In this document: one piece after another, positions 1-7,992 of the stretch
How the letters are laid out: each line of letters begins with the position of its first letter
Position numbering within the stretch: the stretch's first letter is position 1
NCBI RefSeq assembly: GCF_000166775.1
Contig: NC_014720.1
Coordinates: 2,760,001 to 2,824,000 of the forward strand
Direction: 5' to 3'
Length of the DNA: 64,000 nt
Origin: Caldicellulosiruptor kronotskyensis 2002
GTDB lineage: Bacteria; Bacillota; Thermoanaerobacteria; Caldicellulosiruptorales; Caldicellulosiruptoraceae
The notes under the pieces: model-generated
Told to the model about the DNA's origin: nothing
Seen by the model: only the letters and a program-made list of their open reading frames with translations
Databases searched by the model: none
Program-made: the position numbers and the translations under genes

Positions 1-2
1 GA

Positions 3-203
3 TGGTGGTGGTCTAATTTGGCGGTGAAGTCAGATATAGAGCAAGGTAAAGATTTAGAAACTGTTGGTATAATAGTTAAACCAGGTTATTCGATTACAAA
101 AAAAGAAATAGAAGTAGCAAAGAAACAATCAATTACACAGGATATAATTCTAAAGAAAGCCAAATATTTTGGTTCAATTTTAGGTAGTGCTTTTGAGAAA
201 TAA
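3..203 (+). CDS. C-terminal part of an unknown protein, cut by the window edge
   Basis: The frame is open from base 3 to a TAA at 201-203, so this is probably the end of a gene that starts before the window. A TTG at 18 gives a 61-residue reading, but it has no good ribosome site. The visible part begins Trp-Trp-Trp-Ser and is otherwise lysine-rich and hydrophilic, without a signal or membrane segment. A strong hairpin follows the stop directly, which supports this being a real gene end. I do not recognise the family. Confidence 0.45.
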   Translation, partial: WWWSNLAVKSDIEQGKDLETVGIIVKPGYSITKKEIEVAKKQSITQDIILKKAKYFGSILGSAFEK

Positions 204-208
204 TGTGG

Positions 209-247
209 CACACAGGGTTACTAATATTAGTATAGTAACCCTGTGTG
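209..247 (+). terminator. Hairpin terminator
   Basis: A perfect 15-bp inverted repeat (209-223 with 233-247, arms built around CAGGGTTACTA) encloses a 9-base loop, six bases after the preceding stop codon. There is no clean T-tract behind it, so the efficiency is uncertain. Confidence 0.6.
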
Positions 248-305
248 TGCATGTTTATATATTTAGTACAAGCAACTAATATTAAGTCTGGAGGTGCATA
301 GTTGC

Positions 306-762
306 ATGAATCAATTTTTAAAGGTTAATCTTGGGAAAAGAGTAAGGATAGTGGTTAAATTTGCTATGGTTGCTGTTATGATAACTGTTGTTTTTGGTTT
401 ATTTAAGCCTTGTATTGTTAAAGCAGAGAAAGATGATAAGGAATTAAAATTCAATTACATAAAACAGATTGATATTAATTCCAATTTTGTTGATGAAAGC
501 AACCTTGAGGAGCTAATTCCTGAGTATTACAGAAAACTTGCATGACGTGCTGTTTTTGAAACAAACAGTGACGGCAAGGAAAAATTACAAAAATTTATTG
601 AAGCAAGATACATACTTCTTTGCATCTCATCTGACTCTGATACAGCCACAATCGGAAATTTTAAACTTTTAGAGGATGAACATTACAAAGTAGATATGAT
701 TTGTTGAGGCAGATAAAGAAAGTTATTCCCTGCATCATAATTTCAGATACATTCAAACATAA
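306..762 (+). pseudogene. Broken gene for an exported protein
   Basis: An ATG at 306 follows GGAGG at 290-294. The first residues are basic and are followed by a hydrophobic stretch (FAMVAVMITVVFGLF), as in a signal peptide. An in-frame TGA at 543-545 cuts the frame, yet protein-like sequence continues in the same frame to 707. A one-base slip near 700 then opens another frame that ends at the TAA at 760-762. These two lesions indicate a decaying gene of about 150 codons. The family is not recognised. A recoded TGA is conceivable but unlikely given the second lesion. Confidence 0.5.
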
Positions 763-776
763 TTCATAGACTAACT

Positions 777-923
777 CTACCAAGATTTTTGTAACCCTTT
801 TTTAAACCCATTTAAAATTCCCTTTATTAGAATCGAAAGGCATAAAACTGTAGCAAATATCTTAAAGCCGCCAACTATACCATTTAACATAATAGATGCA
901 CCAAGCAAACTGCCAATTGACAT
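777..923 (-). CDS. Small hydrophobic peptide, 48 aa
   Basis: An ATG at 921-923 is preceded on this strand by a GGTGGGGTGATGAG-type ribosome site. The product reads MSIGSLLGASIMLNGIVGGF at its start, has a second hydrophobic stretch (FATVLCLSILI), and ends in a basic tail (GFKKGLQKSW). One or two short membrane helices with a positive C-terminus are the visible properties. It could be a small membrane protein, a holin-like or type I toxin-like peptide, or a chance frame. No partner is seen. Confidence 0.35.
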   Translation of the reverse strand: MSIGSLLGASIMLNGIVGGFKIFATVLCLSILIKGILNGFKKGLQKSW

Positions 924-1055
924 ATCTCATCACCCCACCAAAATATATTCTCCTCTTATTATATAATACTTCCTTTTTAATTTTTCAGACCAAAAATTGT
1001 GCGAACTTGAACCCAGATTATACCAAAGAAATTTTTAATAAATATTCCCCCGTTG

Positions 1056-2477
1056 CTACTCTATCCTGTCTTTCAGCCAGCAGTTAATTACGTTTAAATT
1101 TGTATTAAACGCATATCTTACAAATGTATTTTTTCCATCTGTTCTTATCTCTGTAACATTTCTTTCAAATCCGCTGTGTGCAAAGTAATTCCTGTCAATA
1201 GGTTCGCCTGGCAACTTTTGAGGGTCAATTATTTTATAAAGACCTGTCCAGTTATCTATGTCACCAATTTGTTCTAACATCTTTTGTGTATTTGATATTT
1301 CATTGCTCAACATCACATAGTTTGTCGGAAGCCTAAATATTGTATAAATCTCAAAAAAGTTTCTCTTAATCAAATCAAGATCAATTCCTGTGTCCTGGCA
1401 GAACATAGTGATATTATATTTTTCAAGCACATTTACAATTCCTATGTAAAACCCTAAACTCAAAATGGCATCTATATAAGCCCTTTTGTTAAGATTTGGT
1501 GATTTTTGGTAGTCGCTACTGAGCTTTTCTTTGGCATTTTCGATAAGTTGTAAAATTTCATCTTTAATTTCATTTACACTGTGGTAGTGCTGATAGTAAA
1601 GATAAAGTGGCACGTTGTTTTTTATAGCCGAAAACAAAAGACAAAACATCTCTATCTTTTCCCTGAGCTTTTTTCTTTTTTCTCTTACCTGCTGCTTGAC
1701 CTTTACTGCTTCTTGCCCTTTTATTTGCTTATTTTCTGGGTCGGGATAAATATTTCTCAAAAATGAAAAGTTGAACTCTGCAGCCTCTTTTCGTTTAACT
1801 GGCGAAGAAAAAAATGCTGTAAAATTTTGTTGTTGAATATGTATTTCGAAATTGTTTGCAGAACTGCCTATAATCGGGTCAGAAAATACTAAAAAAATCT
1901 TTGGCAATTTGTGCACATCCATCCACTCCATAAGATTAGAAAATACAGCAAAGTGTCTTGCTGCCTCTAAAATTGCAGAAATATAAATATTGTGCCCGCT
2001 TGATATGTCAAGGTATAGCTCTTCTAATTCACCATTTAAGTATCTTTCTATCATATCAAGCAGAATCTCAAGCACAATATCATCATAGTTTGCATCAAAG
2101 TTCCATCCCAAATACTCCCCAAGAGAGTGTACAATAATCTTTTCATCCTTACTTGTCTCAAGCTGTATTCTGTCTAAAAATTCATAGGGGTTTTTAAAAT
2201 AACTTGAAGGGTTTGTAAAAATATCCAAAAGCTCATTTTTCAGTTCTTCCGGTTGTATGTAGTTTTGAAGAAATTTATTAAAAACTATGCTTGCAGGATA
2301 CACAATTACAGTTTTTGCCTCATCTCCTCTTTTTCGAAAAAAATCTCTCAAAACAAACGACGAAAGTTCAGCTCTGCCGCTTTCATTTACCTTTTCGCCC
2401 AGAAAGTTCTTTATACAAAATTCTTGAGTAGATTTCTTGGGATCATCAAGCCTTCCTACCTGATATATTACTTTCAT
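1056..2477 (-). CDS. CARF-HEPN protein of the Csx1/MJ1666 type (type III CRISPR accessory RNase)
   Basis: This 473-residue protein has a DxSxGxN motif (DISSGHN, residues 157-163) after a hydrophobic strand, which corresponds to the D-x-[ST]-H/G-G signature of CARF domains in Csx1-type proteins. Near the C-terminus, residues 429-434 read RNYFAH, the R-x4-H active site of HEPN ribonucleases. In known relatives the CARF domain binds cyclic oligoadenylate made by Cas10 and switches on the HEPN RNase, which cuts RNA non-specifically. It stands about 22 kb from the type III-A operon but on the same strand. The subfamily is assigned by motif only. Confidence 0.75.
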   Translation of the reverse strand: MKVIYQVGRLDDPKKSTQEFCIKNFLGEKVNESGRAELSSFVLRDFFRKRGDEAKTVIVYPASIVFNKFLQNYIQPEELKNELLDIFTNPSSYFKNPYEFLDRIQLETSKDEKIIVHSLGEYLGWNFDANYDDIVLEILLDMIERYLNGELEELYLDISSGHNIYISAILEAARHFAVFSNLMEWMDVHKLPKIFLVFSDPIIGSSANNFEIHIQQQNFTAFFSSPVKRKEAAEFNFSFLRNIYPDPENKQIKGQEAVKVKQQVREKRKKLREKIEMFCLLFSAIKNNVPLYLYYQHYHSVNEIKDEILQLIENAKEKLSSDYQKSPNLNKRAYIDAILSLGFYIGIVNVLEKYNITMFCQDTGIDLDLIKRNFFEIYTIFRLPTNYVMLSNEISNTQKMLEQIGDIDNWTGLYKIIDPQKLPGEPIDRNYFAHSGFERNVTEIRTDGKNTFVRYAFNTNLNVINCWLKDRIE

Positions 2478-2525
2478 CCAAAACTTTCTCCCTTCATTCT
2501 TCCAAACATTATTAAATTTATTATA

Positions 2526-3608
2526 CTACACTTTACTGGAATTTTTAATATAACTTGATACTTTTTCTTCAAGCCAGTTATTATAAAATTCATTTGCCCC
2601 ACAGAAAGTTGGCTGCTCTATTTTTTTACTGTTGTCTAATTCTTCCCCCAAAATACCATTTAGACTAAGTTTTCTTGAACCATTCTTTTCTTTTATCATT
2701 ATTTCATCTTTTTTGGGGTCAACAAAACTGCACAAAAGTGGAGAATTTATACCATATTTTTGTATGTTTTTCAAAATTGAGTTTTTACTAAAATTTGCAT
2801 AACAATAAGTACAAAAGTGTTTGCAAGTGTTAAATATTCCTATATCTATGCTCTGAACACATCCACACGCTTTTCTTTGATTGCTATCTTTCTTATATTC
2901 TCTTACATCACAAAAACCTTTTTCTTTTCTCAGTTCATTTATCAGTTTTCCATCTACACAGTGTGCCTTTGTAATTCCAAGATGACAAGCTTCTATATCT
3001 TCTGCACACATCTCTATGCTAAGATTATATTTTCTTGCAATACTTGCCAGTTCATCAAAAAGGTTTAAAAGTTCTTTATCCTCAAGCTTTCTGGCTTTTA
3101 TTTTACTGAGATTTTCTTCTGCTTTGCTGTAAAAATCTACATAACTAATTATGCACTTTTGAGTGTATAAAGACAGCTTTTCACAGAGCTTTTCAAACTC
3201 TTCCTTGTGGTAGTCAAGTGGCATCTTATCTGATATAATTATTGGGTCATATCGCCAGATAACTCTTTTTTTCCCTATCAAATTTGAAAGTTCTATGAAA
3301 GTTTGAACAACCTCATCCTTTTGAGGAATGTTAGGTTCTATATCTTTGCCATAGGGTGTAATTGTAAACTGAAAATAATATATATAATCTTCAAGGTATT
3401 TTAGCTTGTCCAAAAAGTTTTTGGGATTTTTTGTCCAGAAGACTATAGCATCAACATCCTCAGGCAATAGCGATACTGCAAAAACCTGAGATGGTCGAAT
3501 CGGGTTTCGGTACATCGCAAAACCTTCTTTTATTCTGTTTATAAACCAGTCACCAAAAAATGCTGGGATATCTGTTCTTCTGCTTGCACTTATAATCAAC
3601 TGCATCAT
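2526..3608 (-). CDS. DUF1848 family protein
   Basis: The N-terminus ISASRRTDIPAFFGDWF and the segment DAIVFWTKNPKNF are hallmarks of the DUF1848 family. The protein is 360 residues, and a cysteine-rich C-terminal part (CGCVQSIDIGIFNTCKHFCTYCYAN) could bind a metal or an iron-sulphur cluster. The family has been compared with radical SAM proteins, but its reaction is unknown. The start has a weak GGAG-like site (CTCC at 3609-3612 on the + strand). The upstream neighbour is only a gene remnant. The function is not assigned. Confidence 0.8.
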   Translation of the reverse strand: MMQLIISASRRTDIPAFFGDWFINRIKEGFAMYRNPIRPSQVFAVSLLPEDVDAIVFWTKNPKNFLDKLKYLEDYIYYFQFTITPYGKDIEPNIPQKDEVVQTFIELSNLIGKKRVIWRYDPIIISDKMPLDYHKEEFEKLCEKLSLYTQKCIISYVDFYSKAEENLSKIKARKLEDKELLNLFDELASIARKYNLSIEMCAEDIEACHLGITKAHCVDGKLINELRKEKGFCDVREYKKDSNQRKACGCVQSIDIGIFNTCKHFCTYCYANFSKNSILKNIQKYGINSPLLCSFVDPKKDEIMIKEKNGSRKLSLNGILGEELDNSKKIEQPTFCGANEFYNNWLEEKVSSYIKNSSKV

Positions 3609-3615
3609 CTCCTAC

Positions 3616-3780
3616 TTAATCATTTTTAAATAAAACAAGTTGAGCACTTCTGTATTCGTCCCATATCTCAAAATATTTTCTCAAGTCTTCAGATATATCA
3701 GAAAAGTCAATTCTGAAATCTGAATGTGCAGCACCAAATTTAAGACTTGGGTCATCATAGTATTGGAAGTAATATTTTAT
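3616..3780 (-). pseudogene. C-terminal gene remnant
   Basis: A frame of 54 codons with coding-like composition (containing DDPSLKFGAAHSDFRIDFSD and ending AQLVLFKND) runs to a TAA at 3616-3618. It is closed at its front by an in-frame TAA and has no start codon, so it looks like the tail of a deleted gene just upstream of the DUF1848 gene. Family unknown. Confidence 0.35.
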
Positions 3781-3811
3781 TTATGACCTGATTACAGGTT
3801 TTAGAACAAAA

Positions 3812-3852
3812 GGGAGAAAGCTACCTGAGTTTCTAACTTTCTGCTTTCTCCC
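3812..3852 (-). terminator. Hairpin terminator after the CARF gene at 4073-5398
   Basis: A perfect 10-bp inverted repeat (GGGAGAAAGC at 3812-3821, GCTTTCTCCC at 3843-3852) is followed on the minus strand by CCCTTTTGTTCT. It lies 220 bases past the stop of the CARF-HEPN gene. Confidence 0.5.
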
Positions 3853-4072
3853 ACCGCTTCTAATTTACAGGGCTTTTAAAGTGTAAGAATAATACTGAAG
3901 ACAGAATACTGACACATAAAAGATGGTGTTTGGCATGAGGTAATATTTGAAAAATTATCATTCATGTTCTTCTTGCACCAATTTTAATTCCTCTTTTGTT
4001 TACTGCACTGCTTTTAACATACTTCATATGACGTTTTATTATAGGCATACTAAAGGGAATATTCAGAAATCT

Positions 4073-5398
4073 CTAACCTTTTTTAATCTGGTTTCTTCTT
4101 TGTAACATCTTTTCAAATACATTTAATGCAGAGTTAAATAGAACTTTGAACGACTCTATATCTTCTAAATAGTTTTGATTACCTATTGATGATGAACCAT
4201 GTACTGCGGCATTTCTTACATATTCTAACTCTTTTATTATCTCTACTTCGTCTGGATCTTTTATGAGCTTATTGTTTTCGGGGTAGAAGTAAACATTTTT
4301 GCATTCTATCTCTTTTAATATTTTTCTTGCTTTTTCTCGCCCCTCATAATTCATATTATTTTTGTTGTATACATCTGCACAAAGAACAATTATTGCTTCA
4401 TAAAGAAGAATCAAAGCCTTGAGGTACTGTTTTCTTTCATAGAAAAACTGAGATCTTTTGTACATTCTCTGAAAGAGTTTTTCTTGCCTGTTCATTTCAG
4501 AAAATTCTTCGTACATTATCTCAACTATTTCTCTTTCATAAACATGCTCAGCTGTATTTAGTTTATCCTCAAGCCCTTTTATCATCTCTTCAATCTCTCT
4601 TCGTGGCTGGCGGTTCATCTCCAGCTTGAAATATGTCTTCTCTCTGTTGCCAAAACCAAGTTGACTCAAAATGGGCACAAAGTAGCCAGAATTCTCAAAG
4701 GTAGCCATCGCCTCAATCATTTTGACCAGTTTGTCTATAAAAGAAATTTCAATTACAGGAGATTGTCCATCCACAAGCCCTGAAAAGTATTCTCTCATCT
4801 CATGTGCACCATAGAATATTCTTATCTTGTTTATTTTTCTCAAATATTTCAAAAGCATTATACCATAGGAAAAAACAATAGGAATGTTCCTAAAGGCATG
4901 TGTCATATCAAAGATCACATTGTTATCAACATCTTTCTCAAGCTCTTCTAAAAGTATGTCAATGCCTTTACCAAGCTCAACTGGCTCTATTTTATAAAAC
5001 TTAAGGCTTGGTACGTATTTTTTCAAAGTACTTTCCCACTCTGAGAGCGTTTGCTCTGAAATACCTTTCTTTTCTTCTTCATACACTTTCAAGCACATTT
5101 CTGCTATGTCTTCTGAGTTTTGTATATAATGGGGGAGAATTTGGTAAAGTTCTGACCATGCAGATTTATCAGTTCCAATTATGATAAACTTGTCAATTTG
5201 AATACATTCAACATTCGTAAGATATTCATATAATGCAATACCAAAAAAAGCTGTCTTTGAGGCTGTATATCTATTATTCTTTTCTTTGTCAGGATTAAAA
5301 ACGTATTCAGTTTGTTCATAACCTACTGTTTGGTCCTTTTTAAGTCGACCTTTGCCTATTACCGAAATTAGGATATTCGAGGCTTTGTGTACATCCAC
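4073..5398 (-). CDS. CARF-HEPN protein of the Csx2/TM1812 (DxTHxFR) type
   Basis: The 441-residue product carries DMTHAFR at residues 164-170 after VIF, the D-x-T-H-x-F-R signature of the CRISPR DxTHG/TM1812 family. An R-x4-H HEPN motif (RNAAVH, residues 395-400) follows in the C-terminal helical part. Family knowledge predicts a cyclic-oligoadenylate-activated ribonuclease working with type III systems. The opening ILISVIGKGRLKKD fits the first CARF strand and glycine-rich turn. It is a second, differently classed accessory beside the Csx1-type protein at 1056. Degraded ATPase and nuclease pieces lie upstream, so the locus has been rearranged. Confidence 0.8.
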   Translation of the reverse strand: MDVHKASNILISVIGKGRLKKDQTVGYEQTEYVFNPDKEKNNRYTASKTAFFGIALYEYLTNVECIQIDKFIIIGTDKSAWSELYQILPHYIQNSEDIAEMCLKVYEEEKKGISEQTLSEWESTLKKYVPSLKFYKIEPVELGKGIDILLEELEKDVDNNVIFDMTHAFRNIPIVFSYGIMLLKYLRKINKIRIFYGAHEMREYFSGLVDGQSPVIEISFIDKLVKMIEAMATFENSGYFVPILSQLGFGNREKTYFKLEMNRQPRREIEEMIKGLEDKLNTAEHVYEREIVEIMYEEFSEMNRQEKLFQRMYKRSQFFYERKQYLKALILLYEAIIVLCADVYNKNNMNYEGREKARKILKEIECKNVYFYPENNKLIKDPDEVEIIKELEYVRNAAVHGSSSIGNQNYLEDIESFKVLFNSALNVFEKMLQRRNQIKKG

Positions 5399-5671
5399 CT
5401 TTAAAAGCCCCCTTGTTTTAGCTATTCATTTAAACAAAATTATAAACCAATTTTTCCTTTTTTAAAAGCTCTTGCTTTTTGCTTTGATAATACCTGCAAA
5501 AAATTAAATTTTGTTTTTTAATAATATAGTTATAATTGGTTATTATTGTTAACAATATAATATCCAAATATTTCTACAGGTGTAATTTAAATAAATTTCC
5601 TTTTTCTGAAAAAACAACGTGCGCTTATTTTACGATTATTCACATAATACGTTAATTTTACGAATATATAT
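5399..5671. other. Intergenic, no gene seen
   Basis: This AT-rich stretch lies between the CARF-HEPN start and a relic gene. It contains only short open frames and A/T runs, and presumably the promoter of the CARF gene, but I cannot place convincing -35 and -10 boxes. Confidence 0.4.
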
Positions 5672-5933
5672 TCATTTTGACCATAAGTCATATCCGTCAA
5701 ATTCAGGTGCAAAATTTTTATTGATTGGTTTGTATTTGGTTTCATGCATGCGGGACACAGGTTTTAATAGATTGCTGGCAGCCGCTGGATAGACCGAAAG
5801 AATTGAAAGGCTTCTTCCCTTGATATACCTTAGTTTGTGTTGATTTTTGAGGGGATATATTAAAATAAAAACATTAACAGAGGTGCATAAAGTTGATATA
5901 ATAAAATCATGCTTTTCATCAAGTTTGTTGCCT
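5672..5933 (-). pseudogene. Tail of a lost gene, possibly McrC-like PD-(D/E)XK nuclease
   Basis: An uninterrupted frame of about 87 codons with good coding character runs to the TGA at 5672-5674. It reads LDEKHDFIIS, then VFILIYPL, then HKLRYIKGRSLSI and finally APEFDGYDLWSK. An acidic-basic patch before a hydrophobic strand ending in IYP resembles the C-terminal nuclease of McrC proteins, but this is a weak resemblance. It has no own start and runs in frame into the ATPase relic on its 5' side, so it appears to be a deletion join of two genes. Confidence 0.4.
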
Positions 5934-6157
5934 ACAAGGTTAAAATAAGAGAGTATCTTATCTGAAAAAGATTAAAGGTTAATTTTATCATTTTACTCTT
6001 CAGCAATAAAGAATATTGAGGGTTTGTTTTTACAAAACTCCGTAAGCAAAGTGGTTTTTCCAACACGCCTTCTTCCATACACAACAACAAAGTGAAATTT
6101 GTCTTCGTTATAAAGCCTGTTTAATGTTTCAAGTTCATATTTTCTTCCAACAAACAT
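5934..6157 (-). pseudogene. N-terminal relic of an archaeal-type ATPase gene
   Basis: From ATG at 6155-6157 the translation opens MFVGRKYELETLNRL and contains VVVYGRRRVGKTTLL, the Walker A segment. It is nearly identical to the start of the intact ATPase gene at 30042-31427. Two stop codons replace sense codons of the intact copy (AEE-stop-NDKINL-stop). Similarity ends near 5934, where another gene's tail begins. The leader and 15-bp repeats upstream are also shared with the intact gene, so this is a duplicated and truncated copy. Confidence 0.75.
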
Positions 6158-6167
6158 AAAATTACCT

Positions 6168-6227
6168 ACTTTAAAGTTACTAACTTCTGAGTTACTTACT
6201 TTAAAGTTAATTACTTTGAAGTTGATA
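6168..6227 (-). repeat. Four tandem 15-bp repeats upstream of the ATPase relic
   Basis: Four adjacent 15-base units start at 6168, 6183, 6198 and 6213 with consensus ACTTTAAAGTTACTA. The core AACTTTAAAGTT is itself a palindrome. They lie between a TATAAT box (minus strand) and the start codon, as do the matching units at 31438-31497. This is a candidate operator array or a 5'-UTR element. Confidence 0.6.
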
Positions 6228-6360
6228 AATATTATAGCATATTTTCAGTTAGATTTCTATTGCATTTTTTGTTTTTTTGAAAGTTTTCCAGATCGCTGAC
6301 AAAATCTATATTATCACTTTGTTTTGGTATTATATTTTATCTTTGATATCTGTGCTATAT

Positions 6361-7752
6361 CTATGGAAACTTTATCAATATCAAATTTTTTGTCTCTTTT
6401 GCAAACTCCAAAAGCCTTTCTGAAAATCCCATTCTGCTAAAGAGAATATAAAGCTCTTTTTGATCAGGAAATACCTTTACATTTTCTGCTTTTTTCTTTA
6501 AATTAAAAAATACATCAATATCAACCACACTTTGCGAATATTTGCATTCACCAAAAACAACATGTCCCGTATTTTTATTAATTCCTACTATATCAATCTC
6601 TGACTTTGAATCCCACCACTTGCCTACTCTGTCTAACTTAATATCAATCTCTTTTGTTTTTATTAAATCCATTAAAATTTGCCTGCAAATTTCTTCATAA
6701 ACAAAACTTATGTGATTTATCACAATTTTTGACTTGATATTTTCAACTACATATTTAGTATTGTCAAGTTCTAACTGTTCTCTGTATGGATATACAAACT
6801 TAAACCAGAAATCTATGAAATTATCGTTTATAAAATATAACCCTCTTTTGCTCTTTTCTGGATGCTCCTCTGTTACTGGAACTTCCCTTCTTACAATATC
6901 AAGGTCCATCAAAGTATTCAAATACTTTGTAAGTTTTGTTTGCGCTACAGAAAGGCTTTGGGCAATTTGGCTGAGTTTATGGTTTCCAAGCGCAATGCTT
7001 TTAATTATCGAAAAATAGCTTCCTACCTCATGAACTTCCTTTTCAAGCAAAAATACAGGCTCTTCATATAAGAAGCTCTGTCTGCTTAGAATATTTTCTT
7101 CAATTGCCTTGTAAATATCGCCTTCAAACTTGAACATCTCTAAATATTTTGGAACACCACCAACGATGGAATATATCCATATAAATTGGTGCTCTGGCAC
7201 TTCAGGAAAAAATTCTTTTGCTTCTTTGAAAGAAAACTGCTTTAGCTTTATTTGCCCTGTCCTCCTGCCATACAAAGGACTTGAATAAGAAAGAGCATGT
7301 TCTTGCATCATTCCCACCAAAGAACCACTTAAAATAAGCATGAAATTGTGGTTTTTTAGCTTTTCATCCCAGATTCTTTGAACAATTGAAGCAAAAGCTG
7401 GGTTTGTTTTGCACAAGTTTTGAAATTCATCAAATACTATCACTATTTTTTTATCAATTTTTGAATTTACTATAACATCAAAAATATCATCCCAACCTAC
7501 ACCAGATAATCTTTCAATCAAAGGATTTTTTAAAAAATTGCTTATAGCTTTTTTAAAATACTCTATGTTTTGATTCTCTGGCTCTTCTGAAGCCAAAAAA
7601 TAAATAGCGGACTTGTGTTGAATAAATTTTTTAATAAGTGCAGTCTTGCCAATTCGCCTCCTTCCGTAAATAACAACAAGCGATGAATTTTGCTCTCGAT
7701 ACTGTTTCTCTAAAAACTCAAGTTCTTTGCTGCGATTTATAAATCTTTTCAT
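6361..7752 (-). CDS. Archaeal-type ATPase with C-terminal DUF234 nuclease-like domain
   Basis: This 463-residue protein starts FINRSKELEFLEKQY, then has Walker A YGRRRIGKTALIKKF (about residues 30-44) and Walker B IVIVFDEFQNL, and the SGSLVGMM sensor region typical of the prokaryotic ATPase_2 family. A winged-helix part (KLSQIAQSLSVAQTKLTKYL) and a C-terminal segment with SEIDIVGINKNTGHVVFGEC follow. That segment matches the DUF234 PD-(D/E)XK-like end: D, then E-C-K. Such proteins are common and poorly understood, often in mobile or defence regions. A second family member lies at 30042. Confidence 0.85.
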   Translation of the reverse strand: MKRFINRSKELEFLEKQYREQNSSLVVIYGRRRIGKTALIKKFIQHKSAIYFLASEEPENQNIEYFKKAISNFLKNPLIERLSGVGWDDIFDVIVNSKIDKKIVIVFDEFQNLCKTNPAFASIVQRIWDEKLKNHNFMLILSGSLVGMMQEHALSYSSPLYGRRTGQIKLKQFSFKEAKEFFPEVPEHQFIWIYSIVGGVPKYLEMFKFEGDIYKAIEENILSRQSFLYEEPVFLLEKEVHEVGSYFSIIKSIALGNHKLSQIAQSLSVAQTKLTKYLNTLMDLDIVRREVPVTEEHPEKSKRGLYFINDNFIDFWFKFVYPYREQLELDNTKYVVENIKSKIVINHISFVYEEICRQILMDLIKTKEIDIKLDRVGKWWDSKSEIDIVGINKNTGHVVFGECKYSQSVVDIDVFFNLKKKAENVKVFPDQKELYILFSRMGFSERLLEFAKETKNLILIKFP

Positions 7753-7992
7753 AATAAAATCACCTCATGTTTATTATACTCTATTTTATTATAATTTAAA
7801 GTATATTTTTGCATCGGCGCGAAGAATATTTTCAATATCATATCATCTTTGTTTTTTCTTTATTAAACAATTTTGTTCTTTTCTTTTCACTTGTCAAAAA
7901 TATTTTTTAGAGATGTATGACATAAATGCCGATAGTTTTTGAGTCTGTTTAGAATTGATTAAAATGTATTTCCACTGCCTTGATTAATTATA

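Noticed and set aside
543-545. Recoded TGA (selenocysteine) in the exported-protein gene
   Set aside because: A second lesion (frameshift near 700) follows and no selenocysteine-insertion hairpin is evident; simple decay explains both.
896-1087. Plus-strand 63-residue frame
   Set aside because: It has no ribosome site, overlaps the 3' end of the CARF-HEPN gene and has a chance-like composition.
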